This document shows positions 34,473 through 43,134 of a stretch of 53,620 nt of DNA, in pieces. Every line of letters begins with the position of its first letter. Position 1 is the stretch's first letter. Below the pieces are notes generated by a model, which was not told where the DNA came from, searched no databases, and was given only the letters and a program-made list of their open reading frames with translations. This stretch comes from Ruoffia tabacinasalis (GTDB lineage Bacteria; Bacillota; Bacilli; Lactobacillales; Aerococcaceae), in the NCBI RefSeq assembly GCF_042652985.1, contig NZ_JBHSHQ010000037.1, positions 1-53,620 on the forward strand, written 5' to 3'. Made by a program: the position numbers and the translations under genes.

Positions 34473-35189
34473 TTAATGTTCAGTAACAACTTTATGTGAT
34501 AAATAAACCATTGATAACGTTACAAAGATATATGCTTGTAATGCCCCAATGAATAATGAAAATCCTTGCCATACCATTTGTAATGGTATCCCAGCTAACC
34601 AAGTAACTAAACCGAAACTGTTACCTAATTGAGCGATTAATGCGAGTAGTATCTCACCTGCAAAGATATTCCCAAATAACCTTAATGACAAAGTAGCAAT
34701 TGAAATAATTTCATCTGCGGCTTTAATTGGAAGTACGGCTACATTTGGTGTAGCGTAATTCTTTTTGAAATATCCACCAAAACCAAATTTCTTGATCCCT
34801 AGAATATGCGAAATGAAATTCATTGTAAGAGCTAATGCAATACAGACGATTGGATCAGCTGTCGGACTTTTCCAATACGAAATCTCATGTGCTTCCACTA
34901 AAAATGGTAAACCAAGCACATTTGATACGAAAACGAATAGAAATAACGTCAAAGCTAACATGACATAGACAGGTTGACTTTGATTACCAAATGATTCCTC
35001 AACAATCCCATTAATAAATGATATTAAATACTCAAAGACAGTTTGTGTCTTTCCAGGATTTTCAACCCTCAGCTTACGTGTGAAAAATACAGATAGAATA
35101 AATACAATAATCAAAGTAGCAATCATTGCAATCAATGTATTAAACCCGACATTAATACCGAATATATTAACTAATTTTGTCTCACTCAA
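34473..35189 (-). CDS. atpB: F1F0 ATP synthase subunit a
   Basis: 238-residue membrane subunit forming the ion half-channels. The essential Arg lies in ATLSLRLFGNIFAGEI (about 167-182) and the C-terminal helix has GALQAYIFVTLSMVYLS. TTG 35189 is chosen as start because GAGGGG lies about 8 nt upstream and gives the family N-terminus MSETKLVNIFG; an ATG 22 codons earlier has no RBS. First gene of the operon; no atpI is found upstream. Confidence 0.93.
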   Translation of the reverse strand: MSETKLVNIFGINVGFNTLIAMIATLIIVFILSVFFTRKLRVENPGKTQTVFEYLISFINGIVEESFGNQSQPVYVMLALTLFLFVFVSNVLGLPFLVEAHEISYWKSPTADPIVCIALALTMNFISHILGIKKFGFGGYFKKNYATPNVAVLPIKAADEIISIATLSLRLFGNIFAGEILLALIAQLGNSFGLVTWLAGIPLQMVWQGFSLFIGALQAYIFVTLSMVYLSHKVVTEH

Positions 35190-35616
35190 AAGCGACCCCT
35201 CTTTCTTTAAAAATATTGTGCACAAACTTTTTATAGTTTGTATCACGTAATACAATAAGTTGTTAAATATTTATTCAACATTTTTTATTGTATCATGTAT
35301 TTTAATTTTATACAAACACTAATTAAACAGTAATCCCAGAGGTTATTTGTGTAGTGATATATTGACCTAGTATATAATTTACATTATAGTCGACTTGTTT
35401 TTTTAACTAAATTATATTAAAAAAATATTAAAATTATTTATTTTAATTTTTTTGTAGTATTATTTTTATATTTTAAAAAATGGTTGCGCTATCACATTGA
35501 TTAATTCAGGGTTAGCAAAAAAAATTTATTATATAAAAAATGAAAATTTCAAGTTCTTTTAGTGTTCTTTTGTACTTTATACACACTCACATGTTGTTAT
35601 AGTTCATAAAAATATA
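35190..35616. promoter_or_regulatory. A/T-rich intergenic region upstream of the atp operon, with a promoter-like pair
   Basis: About 430 bp without a credible gene. The atp promoter must lie here: on the minus strand TATAAT (35383-35388) with a poor -35 TTTAGT (35406-35411) is a candidate. The best -35/-10 pair points the other way: TTGACC (35362-35367), 17 nt, TATAGT (35385-35390) on the plus strand, toward a gene-free stretch. Very high A/T content lowers confidence in both. Confidence 0.4.
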
Positions 35617-35653
35617 CAAAAAAAGAGAGAGTAAGTTTTTTACTTACTCTCTC
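35617..35653 (-). terminator. rho-independent terminator of pdhABCD
   Basis: A perfect 11-bp stem GAGAGAGTAAG/CTTACTCTCTC (35625-35635 with 35643-35653) is followed by TTTTTTTG on the minus strand, 10 nt past the E3 stop codon. Confidence 0.9.
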
Positions 35654-35663
35654 AAAAATTAAA

Positions 35664-37070
35664 TTAAATGTGGATTGGTTGTCCTAATGCTAATTCAGCA
35701 GTATCCATTACAACTTCACCTAATGATGGGTGAGAGTGAATAGTCAACGCTAAATCTTCAGCATTTAAGCCACCTTCTACAGCGACAATTAATTCAGTTA
35801 GTACTTCAGAAGCGTTTGGTCCTACTACTTGAGCACCAACAAGAATATTATCTTCTGTTGTTGTAACTAAACGAACGAATCCTTCAGTTTGGTCTAATGA
35901 AATTGCACGACCGTTACCACCGAATGGGAATTTAGATGCTTTAACTGATAATCCAGCATCTTTAGCTGTTTTTGCAGTATGACCTACAGAAGCTAATTCT
36001 GGATCTGTAAATGCTACTGCTGGCATTGCAACGTAGTCTACAGTGTCAGCTTCACCGCTGATTGCAGCTGCTGCAACTTTACCTTCGTATGAAGCTTTAT
36101 GTGCTAATGCCGCACCAGCAACGATATCACCAATTGCATAGATGTTAGGTAAGTTAGTACGACCTTGGTTATCAACTTCGATTAAACCACGATCAGTCAT
36201 CTTAACGCCTGCTAAATCTAAGCCCATTTCGTCAGTGTTTGGACGACGTCCTACTGATACTAATACGTAATCAGCATTTACTTCTTCTTCTTTACCGTTA
36301 ACTTCAAATTTAACAGTAACTGAATCTCCGTTATCAACTGCTTCTTTAGCCATTGCGCCTGTATGAACAGTTATATTACGGTTTTTCATTTCTTTCTCAA
36401 CAACTCTTACCATGTCTTTTTCAAACGATGGTAATAATTGAGGTGAACCTTCAAGGATAGTTACTTCAGAACCTAAGTTAGCATAAGCCATACCTAATTC
36501 TGAACCAATCACTCCACCACCAATAACAACTAATTTTTTAGGTACTTCTGTTAAGTTTAAAGCACCAGTTGAATCGATAACACGTCCACCGAATTTGAAT
36601 CCTGGGATTTCAATTGGTCGAGAACCTGTGGCGATGATTGCATTTTTATATGAATAACTTTCTGCGCCATCTTCATGAATAACACGTAAATGATGATCAT
36701 CTTGTAAGAAAGCTTCTCCCTTAATGATTTCAACTTTATTCTTTTTCAGTAACATTTCAACGCCACCAGTTAATTTTGAAACAACTCCATTGTCTTTCCA
36801 TTCTTGTGTGCGTTTGAAGTCTAATTTAACTTCGTTAGTTGTTACACCAAACACTTCACTGTTTTGTGCATTGTGATATGCATGTCCAGCACTAATAAGT
36901 GCTTTAGAAGGAATACATCCTACGTTTAAACAAACCCCACCAATATGTTCACGTTCAATGATGGTAACTTTTTGGCCTAGTTGTGCTGCACGAATCGCTG
37001 CAACATATCCACCAGGGCCTGAACCGATAACTACTGTATCTAATTCAACTGCGAAATCTCCAACTACCAT
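35664..37070 (-). CDS. pdhD: dihydrolipoyl dehydrogenase (E3) of pyruvate dehydrogenase
   Basis: 468-residue FAD disulfide oxidoreductase that re-oxidises dihydrolipoamide with NAD+. The FAD motif VIGSGPGGYVAAIRAAQ is at about 14-30, the redox-active cysteines are in GGVCLNVGCIPSKALI (about 44-59), the NAD motif in VVIGGGVIGSELGMAYANLG, and the C-terminal His-Glu pair in HSHPSLGEVV. No N-terminal lipoyl domain is present. AAGGTG precedes the ATG. Last gene of pdhABCD. Confidence 0.97.
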   Translation of the reverse strand: MVVGDFAVELDTVVIGSGPGGYVAAIRAAQLGQKVTIIEREHIGGVCLNVGCIPSKALISAGHAYHNAQNSEVFGVTTNEVKLDFKRTQEWKDNGVVSKLTGGVEMLLKKNKVEIIKGEAFLQDDHHLRVIHEDGAESYSYKNAIIATGSRPIEIPGFKFGGRVIDSTGALNLTEVPKKLVVIGGGVIGSELGMAYANLGSEVTILEGSPQLLPSFEKDMVRVVEKEMKNRNITVHTGAMAKEAVDNGDSVTVKFEVNGKEEEVNADYVLVSVGRRPNTDEMGLDLAGVKMTDRGLIEVDNQGRTNLPNIYAIGDIVAGAALAHKASYEGKVAAAAISGEADTVDYVAMPAVAFTDPELASVGHTAKTAKDAGLSVKASKFPFGGNGRAISLDQTEGFVRLVTTTEDNILVGAQVVGPNASEVLTELIVAVEGGLNAEDLALTIHSHPSLGEVVMDTAELALGQPIHI

Positions 37071-37083
37071 TTATTTATTCACC

Positions 37084-38739
37084 TTATCCTTCCATTAACA
37101 ATAATTCTGGATCTGCTAAGTAACGTTTGATTTCATTCATAGCGTGTTGTGCTGTAGCACCGTCAACGATACGGTGGTCAAAACTTAATGACAATTTAAC
37201 AACACGTCCAACTGCTAATTCACCTTCGTCATTAACAACAGGTTGTTGTACAATTGAACCGAATCCTAAGATAGCTACTTCTGGGTAATTGATAACTGGT
37301 GTGAACCATTTACCACCTGCAGAACCGATATTAGAGATTGTAACAGTTCCGTCTCCCATTTCAGTAGCAGATAATTTACCTTCGTGAGCTTTACCTGATA
37401 AATCAGTGATTGCGTCTGCAATATCAAACATGCTTAATGCGTTAGCATCTTTAATGTTTGGTACGTATAATCCGCGATCTGTATCTGTTGCGATTCCAAT
37501 ATTGAAGTAGTTTTTGAAAACTATTTCGTTAGTTGAGTCATCAATCGATGCGTTTAATACTGGGTATTTCTTAACAGCTGCTACTAAAGCTTTAACAACA
37601 TATGGTAAGAATGTTAATTTAGTATCGCGTTCTGCAGCAACATTTTTGAATTTCTTACGGTGATCCCATAATTTAGAAACTTCAATTTCATCATGTAATG
37701 TAACATGAGGTGCTGTATGTTTAGAGTTAACCATTGCACGAGCGATTGCTTTACGCATACCTGACATTGGTTCGCGAGTTTGACGTTCTGAAACTGGTAC
37801 AGAAGCTGGTTCTGCTGCTTTAGCTGGAGCTGCTTTCACTTCAGAAGCTGTTTCAGTTTGTGCTGCTGCCGCTGCTGGAGCTTGAGCAGTTGTTTGATTT
37901 GGATCAAAGTTATTCACGTCATCAGCTGTAACACGTCCACCTTTACCAGATGGTGTTACTGATGTGATATCAATTCCTTTGTCACGTGCTAATTTACGTA
38001 CAGAAGGCATTGCTAGAACGCGTCCTGTTGCGCTGTTTACGCCTGCAGTACCTGTAGATGCTGCTGGTTGAGCGTTAGAATCCGCAGTTTGTTGTGCTGG
38101 ATCTTCGCCTGCTTCAGCTGTTGGTGATGCTGGTGTTGATTGAGTATCTTCACCTGAACCTTCGTAGTCTGGTGCATCAATTTCAACTAAGATATCATCA
38201 ACGACTGCAACAGTTCCTTCTGATGCATGGATTTTAACTACTTTACCAGCATATGGTGATGGTAGTTCTTCTACTGCTTTATCGTTTTGAATTTCTACAA
38301 GAATTTGATCTTCTTCAACTGTATCACCTTCAGCTACTAGCCAAGATACAACTTCACCTTCAACAATCCCTTCACCTAATTCAGGTAAACGGAACATGAA
38401 GTTAGATCCACCTGCTGCTGGTTGAGCTGCTGGTGCTTCTTGAGCTGGAGCTGCCGGTGCAGCTGCTGGAGCCGCTTCTTCTTCAGCTTCATCTTCGTAA
38501 CCAGGTGCGTCAATTTCGATTAGTACTTGACCAACTGTTGTTACTTCACCTTCTTGTGCAACGATTTTTGAAACTGTTCCACTTACTGGAGAAGGTAATT
38601 CTTCTACTGCTTTATCATTTTGAATTTCTACTAAAATATCGTCTTCTTGAACTTGGTCGCCTTCAGCAACTAACCAAGATACAACTTCACCTTCAACGAT
38701 ACCTTCGCCTAATTCAGGTAATTTAAATTTAAATGCCAT
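37084..38739 (-). CDS. pdhC: dihydrolipoamide acetyltransferase (E2) of pyruvate dehydrogenase, two lipoyl domains
   Basis: 551-residue core enzyme that transfers acetyl groups to CoA. It carries two lipoyl domains (about 1-80 and 115-190), each with the lipoylation site EIQNDKAVEE and nearly the same sequence. These are joined by Ala/Pro-rich linkers to a peripheral subunit-binding domain (MPSVRKLARDKGIDITSV) and a catalytic domain ending in SLSFDHRIVDGATA with the catalytic His/Asp. ATG 38739 is chosen because the protein then begins directly with the lipoyl domain; 14 upstream in-frame residues are unrelated and overlap the AAAGGA RBS. Confidence 0.96.
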   Translation of the reverse strand: MAFKFKLPELGEGIVEGEVVSWLVAEGDQVQEDDILVEIQNDKAVEELPSPVSGTVSKIVAQEGEVTTVGQVLIEIDAPGYEDEAEEEAAPAAAPAAPAQEAPAAQPAAGGSNFMFRLPELGEGIVEGEVVSWLVAEGDTVEEDQILVEIQNDKAVEELPSPYAGKVVKIHASEGTVAVVDDILVEIDAPDYEGSGEDTQSTPASPTAEAGEDPAQQTADSNAQPAASTGTAGVNSATGRVLAMPSVRKLARDKGIDITSVTPSGKGGRVTADDVNNFDPNQTTAQAPAAAAAQTETASEVKAAPAKAAEPASVPVSERQTREPMSGMRKAIARAMVNSKHTAPHVTLHDEIEVSKLWDHRKKFKNVAAERDTKLTFLPYVVKALVAAVKKYPVLNASIDDSTNEIVFKNYFNIGIATDTDRGLYVPNIKDANALSMFDIADAITDLSGKAHEGKLSATEMGDGTVTISNIGSAGGKWFTPVINYPEVAILGFGSIVQQPVVNDEGELAVGRVVKLSLSFDHRIVDGATAQHAMNEIKRYLADPELLLMEG

Positions 38740-38820
38740 TGGGTGTTTACATCCTTTCTCGTTTTCAGATATGTTTAACAAATAACCAAAGGGTAGCAGA
38801 ACTACCCTAAGTATTTATAA

Positions 38821-39798
38821 TTAGAAATCAGTAGCTTCTTTTACTTTTGCTACGATATCATCAGCATTTGGTAACCAGTCTTTTTCTGCCATACCGAATG
38901 AGAAGACAGTATTAGGAGCTGCTACAAATCCAATTGGAGCTTTTAATGAAAGAATTGCGCGTTGTGAAATTTCAGAAATTACTTTCTCACCAACACCTGC
39001 TTGACGTTGTGCTTCTTGAACAACGACAACACGTCCAGTCTTTTCAGCTGAAGCAACAATTGTTTCGATATCTAATGGATGAACAGTACGTAAGTCAACG
39101 ATTTCAGCTGAAACGCCGTCTTTTTCAAGTGCTTCCGCTGCTGAGATAGCTTCACGAACCATTGCACCATAAGTAATGATAGATACGTCAGTACCTTCTT
39201 TAACAACGTTTGCTTTTCCTAAAGGAACTGTATATTCTTCTTCTGGAACTTCCTCACGGAATGAACGGTAAAGTTTCATATGTTCTAAGTAAACAACAGG
39301 GTCATTATCACGAATTGCAGAGATTAATAATCCTTTTGCATCATATGGGTTAGATGGGATAACTACTTTAATACCAGGAGATTGTGCAATTAGACCTTCT
39401 AATGAGTCCGCGTGCATTTCTGGTGTCGCAACTCCCCCACCAAATGGTGAACGGATTGTAATTGGCATAGTGCGTGATCCACCTGTACGGTAACGAGTAC
39501 GCGCTGCTTGTCCTACAATTGAGTCCATAACTTCGAATACGAAACCAAAGAATTGGATTTCCATAATTGGACGGAAATTTTCGAATGTTAAACCAACAGC
39601 TAAACCACCAATACCAGACTCTGCTAATGGTGTATTAAACACACGGTCCTCTCCGAATTTTTCTTGTAAACCTTCTGTGGCACGGAATACCCCACCGTTA
39701 GCTCCTACGTCTTCACCGAAGACTAAAGTACGGTCATCGTTGCCTAGTTCAATTTCTAATGCGTTTGTGATCGCTTGAATCAATGTCATTTGAGCCAT
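38821..39798 (-). CDS. pdhB: pyruvate dehydrogenase E1 component beta subunit
   Basis: 325-residue partner of E1 alpha in thiamine-diphosphate-dependent pyruvate decarboxylation. Visible are the N-terminal MTLIQAITNALEIEL, VFGEDVGANGGVF (about 27-39), RTRYRTGGSRTMPITIRSPF and DLRTVHPLDIETI. AAGGAGAA precedes the ATG within the end of pdhA. Gap to pdhA is only 2 nt. Confidence 0.97.
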   Translation of the reverse strand: MAQMTLIQAITNALEIELGNDDRTLVFGEDVGANGGVFRATEGLQEKFGEDRVFNTPLAESGIGGLAVGLTFENFRPIMEIQFFGFVFEVMDSIVGQAARTRYRTGGSRTMPITIRSPFGGGVATPEMHADSLEGLIAQSPGIKVVIPSNPYDAKGLLISAIRDNDPVVYLEHMKLYRSFREEVPEEEYTVPLGKANVVKEGTDVSIITYGAMVREAISAAEALEKDGVSAEIVDLRTVHPLDIETIVASAEKTGRVVVVQEAQRQAGVGEKVISEISQRAILSLKAPIGFVAAPNTVFSFGMAEKDWLPNADDIVAKVKEATDF

Positions 39799-39800
39799 GA

Positions 39801-40910
39801 TTATTTATTCTCCTTTGCTTCGTAGTATTCAATTTGTTCTTGTGTTACATAGTCAGGAGTTTCAAACATATTTTTCAAGAAGTCCGAAACTTTTTGTTTA
39901 GGAGTAGATTCTGCTTGTTTAATTGCTTCTTTAGCAGCTTCTTTAGTGTTTTCAACTACTTCGTTTTCTTTTTCTTCTGTCCATAATCCTTTTTCAGTTA
40001 AGAATTTACGGTAACGGTTTAATGGGTCACGTTGACGCCATTCGTCTTGAGCACCTTCTGGTTGGTAACGTTTTGGATCATCACCTGATAGTGAGTGAGG
40101 TCCGAAACGGTAACATAATGTTTCGATTAATACTGGTCCGTTTCCTGCAATCGCATATTCACGCGCAGCTTTCGTTACAGCATAAACCGCTAAAATATCC
40201 ATACCATCAACTTGAATACCTGGAATACCTACAGCTACAGCTTTTTGAGCTAATGTTGGTGCTGCAGTTTGGAATTCACGTGGAGTTGAGATAGCCCAAC
40301 CGTTGTTTTGAATTACGAAGATTGCTGGTGCTTTGTAAGCTCCGGCAAAGTTCATTCCTTCATACACATCACCTTGAGATGAACCACCGTCACCTGTCCA
40401 AGTCATTGCTACGGCTTTACGACCATTTTTCTTGATTCCTAAAGCTGCACCAGCAGTTTGAACATACTGTGCACCAATAATAATTTGTGGTGGGTAAGCG
40501 CGGAAATCTTCAGGGTAAGTACTTCCTTCAACATGTCCTTTAGACCATAAGTATGCTTTGTAACTTGGTAATCCATGTTGCATTAATTGAGGTAGATCAC
40601 GGTATCCTGGGAAGATAATGTCATCTTCAGTTGTTGCCGCAATTGTTCCTAATTGAGAAGCTTCTTGTCCAGTTGTTGGAGCTACGAATCCTAAACGTCC
40701 TTGACGACTTAATGCTTGAGTACGGTTATACCACTCGCGGTAGAAAACCATATCTTCCATAAATGTTACTAATTCTTCGTCTGAAAGTTCAGGCATTAAT
40801 TCCTCATTAACTACCTTTCCATCATTATCTAATATTTGAACTGTGCTAAAATCAAAGTTATCTGCTCTTAGCAGATCTTCCATTTTTGCAGGAGCTTTTT
40901 TATTTGCCAT
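39801..40910 (-). CDS. pdhA: pyruvate dehydrogenase E1 component alpha subunit
   Basis: 369-residue thiamine-diphosphate enzyme that decarboxylates pyruvate and loads acetyl onto E2. The TPP motif runs from MTWTGDGGSSQGDVYEG to FVIQNNGWAIS (the GDG...NN pattern, about 170-205), and the phosphorylation-loop-like HSLSGDDPKRY is present. ATG 40910 has GAGAGGA about 12 nt upstream; an ATG four codons earlier sits too close to that RBS. First gene of pdhABCD; with lactate oxidase it would take lactate to acetyl-CoA when oxygen is present. Confidence 0.96.
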   Translation of the reverse strand: MANKKAPAKMEDLLRADNFDFSTVQILDNDGKVVNEELMPELSDEELVTFMEDMVFYREWYNRTQALSRQGRLGFVAPTTGQEASQLGTIAATTEDDIIFPGYRDLPQLMQHGLPSYKAYLWSKGHVEGSTYPEDFRAYPPQIIIGAQYVQTAGAALGIKKNGRKAVAMTWTGDGGSSQGDVYEGMNFAGAYKAPAIFVIQNNGWAISTPREFQTAAPTLAQKAVAVGIPGIQVDGMDILAVYAVTKAAREYAIAGNGPVLIETLCYRFGPHSLSGDDPKRYQPEGAQDEWRQRDPLNRYRKFLTEKGLWTEEKENEVVENTKEAAKEAIKQAESTPKQKVSDFLKNMFETPDYVTQEQIEYYEAKENK

Positions 40911-41423
40911 GCTATTACACATTCCTCTCTTAAAATAATTTAGAATAATACAAAGCACAATAAACTGTACTATTCAGTTGCTTCTAATTTATCACGCTTA
41001 CTAAATAATTGCAAGTATTAAAAATATTATAAATCGGTTACAAAACTTGATTTTAAGCTAATTGTGAAACTTTTCTCAATCTGGCGATTGAAATTTAAAA
41101 TTTTATTTGTTGTTATATTTTCAGTGAAAATGTGTTTCAATAAGGAAATTCTGTTGTAGTACAAAATTCGCCTGTAACATTTATTATAATCAAATGAGAT
41201 GATTCCAATTTGTTTGTTATAATGTTTTTTTATAGTTCTTTTTATAAATTGTTTCTATTTAATGTTTTGAGTCATCTATTGCATAAAATTTCATATAAAT
41301 ACTTGCTGCATCTACATTGTTAACTGTTTATTTTTAATATACTAAAGTAATTATTATTTCTAGAAGTAATAAGTTAATTTTATTCATTTAGTATTTTTTC
41401 ACTTAAACAAAATATTTTGCCAC
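40911..41423. promoter_or_regulatory. A/T-rich intergenic region upstream of pdhA
   Basis: About 510 bp without a credible gene. It should hold the pdh promoter; a moderate minus-strand candidate is -35 TTGCAA (41009-41014), 17 nt, -10 TAAATT (40986-40991), about 75 nt before the start. I find no clear operator. The rest is A/T-rich sequence in which I see nothing definite. Confidence 0.35.
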
Positions 41424-41464
41424 AAAAAATAAGTGTCAGTGAACTATTTCACTAACACTTATTT
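41424..41464 (-). terminator. rho-independent terminator of the fab-acc operon
   Basis: AAATAAGTGT pairs with ACACTTATTT (41427-41436 with 41455-41464), and inner AGTGAA/TTCACT pairing extends the stem. A T-run follows on the minus strand. It lies 10 nt past the accA stop. Confidence 0.88.
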
Positions 41465-41474
41465 ATTATATCGC

Positions 41475-42257
41475 TTAAAAAGATCTAAATCGTTTATTAC
41501 GATTGGCTAATCGTGTATCAACATCTAGTTGACTTAATTCTTTAAACTTCGCTTTAATATCATTTATAGTGCGTTTTAAGATGACATCTCTATTTAAAGG
41601 AACTCCATGATTTATCTCTGGAATGATTTTTTCTACGACTTTTAATTCGTGTAAATCAGATGCCGTAAGTTTCATGACGTCCGCTGCTTTAGAAGCCAGT
41701 TTCGCGTCCTTCCATAATATAGATGCAAAGCCTTCTGGAGATAGAATGGAGTAAACACTATTCTCAAGCATCCACACTTCATCTGTTAATGCTAAAGCTA
41801 ACGCTCCTCCACTTCCGCCTTCTCCTAGAATTATCGATAAGGTAGGTACTCCAACTTTCGCAAAAGTTAATAGTGATTGGGCAATTGCTTCCCCAATACC
41901 TGTCTCTTCTGATTCTGGTGAGGCATGTGCTCCAGCTGTATTAATTAAGGTTAATACCGGACGATTAAATTTATTCGCTTGTTCGACAAGGCGAATAGCT
42001 TTTCGGTAACCACCCGGTCCGACGGACCCAAAGTTTCGTTCAATGTTCTCACGGGTTGTACGGCCTTTTTGAATACCGATAATCGTTATAGGTTGCCCGT
42101 CATACATACCGATACCGCCAATAATGGATTTATCGTCTTCCATATGACGGTCCCCATGTAATTCAATAAACCAATCGGTTAAATTCTCAATGATATCAAT
42201 CGTTGAGATTCTTTTTAAATCTCTTGCTTTTAAGACTTTTTCATATGCTTGGCTCAT
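41475..42257 (-). CDS. accA: acetyl-CoA carboxylase carboxyltransferase alpha subunit
   Basis: 260-residue subunit that with AccD transfers CO2 from biotin to acetyl-CoA, making malonyl-CoA. It shows the crotonase-like fold motifs GGIGMYDGQPITIIG, NFGSVGPGGYRKAIRL (about 76-91) and EGGSGGALALAL (about 146-157), which shape the oxyanion hole. The protein is the short Gram-positive form. Last gene of the fab cluster, 2 nt after accD. Confidence 0.97.
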   Translation of the reverse strand: MSQAYEKVLKARDLKRISTIDIIENLTDWFIELHGDRHMEDDKSIIGGIGMYDGQPITIIGIQKGRTTRENIERNFGSVGPGGYRKAIRLVEQANKFNRPVLTLINTAGAHASPESEETGIGEAIAQSLLTFAKVGVPTLSIILGEGGSGGALALALTDEVWMLENSVYSILSPEGFASILWKDAKLASKAADVMKLTASDLHELKVVEKIIPEINHGVPLNRDVILKRTINDIKAKFKELSQLDVDTRLANRNKRFRSF

Positions 42258-42259
42258 AA

Positions 42260-43123
42260 TTACACACCACCTTCATATGAATGAGCTTGGACTAATTGGC
42301 TGATGATTTGTTTCTGGTTTGATCTTGGTACAATTGAATCGATAAAACCATTATCAAATACCCATTCAGCTTGTTGAAAGTCTTTCGTCAATTTACTTTT
42401 GATTGTTTGTTCAATCACACGCTTCCCAGCAAAACCTACGATCGCTCGCGGTTCAGCAAGAGTTACGTCTCCTTGCATCGCAAAACTCGCTGTGACTCCA
42501 CCCGTTGTCGGATTTGTCAACACACTACAATAGAATAAGCCTGCATCTTGATGCTTAGAAACCACTTGCGAGATTTTCGCCATCTGCATTAAGGATAAGA
42601 TACCTTCTTGCATTCTAGCTCCACCCGAAGCAATGTACAGAACTACTGGAAGTTTATTCTCAGTCGCATGTTCGAACAGTCGTGTAATTTTCTCCCCAAC
42701 AATTGTTCCCATACTCGCCATGACGAATCGTTTATCCATCACACCAATTGCTAGTTCTCTACCATCAATCCTTGCTTCGCCTGTGACGACTGCTTCTTTC
42801 AATTGAGTATTTTCTTGCGCTTTTTCTAACTTGGCACTATAGCCTGGAAAATCTAGTGGGTTCTTCGCGTTTAGATCGCTATCCCATTCCTTAAATGACC
42901 CTTCATCTACTAACCATTGGATACGTTCATAAGCTGGAAAATGTAGATGTTCACTGCAATGTGGGCAACAGTAATCTTCTGTAATTTGATTTTGTAATAT
43001 AATTCGATTACAATGTGGACATTTTTCTGCAATATTATCTGGAATAGATGATCTTTGTGTGGCTACTTCAGCGGGACTAATTGGATTAATTCTTATTGTT
43101 TTCTTTCGCCTAAATAAAGCCAA
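42260..43123 (-). CDS. accD: acetyl-CoA carboxylase carboxyltransferase beta subunit
   Basis: 287-residue partner of AccA. An N-terminal zinc ribbon has two Cys pairs (CPHCNRII at about 35-42, CCPHC at about 52-56). The carboxyltransferase core has ASGGARMQEGILSLMQMAK (about 165-183) and TNPTTGGVTASFA. All four zinc cysteines are present. It lies 11 nt after accC. Confidence 0.97.
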   Translation of the reverse strand: MALFRRKKTIRINPISPAEVATQRSSIPDNIAEKCPHCNRIILQNQITEDYCCPHCSEHLHFPAYERIQWLVDEGSFKEWDSDLNAKNPLDFPGYSAKLEKAQENTQLKEAVVTGEARIDGRELAIGVMDKRFVMASMGTIVGEKITRLFEHATENKLPVVLYIASGGARMQEGILSLMQMAKISQVVSKHQDAGLFYCSVLTNPTTGGVTASFAMQGDVTLAEPRAIVGFAGKRVIEQTIKSKLTKDFQQAEWVFDNGFIDSIVPRSNQKQIISQLVQAHSYEGGV

Positions 43124-43134
43124 AACATCACCTC

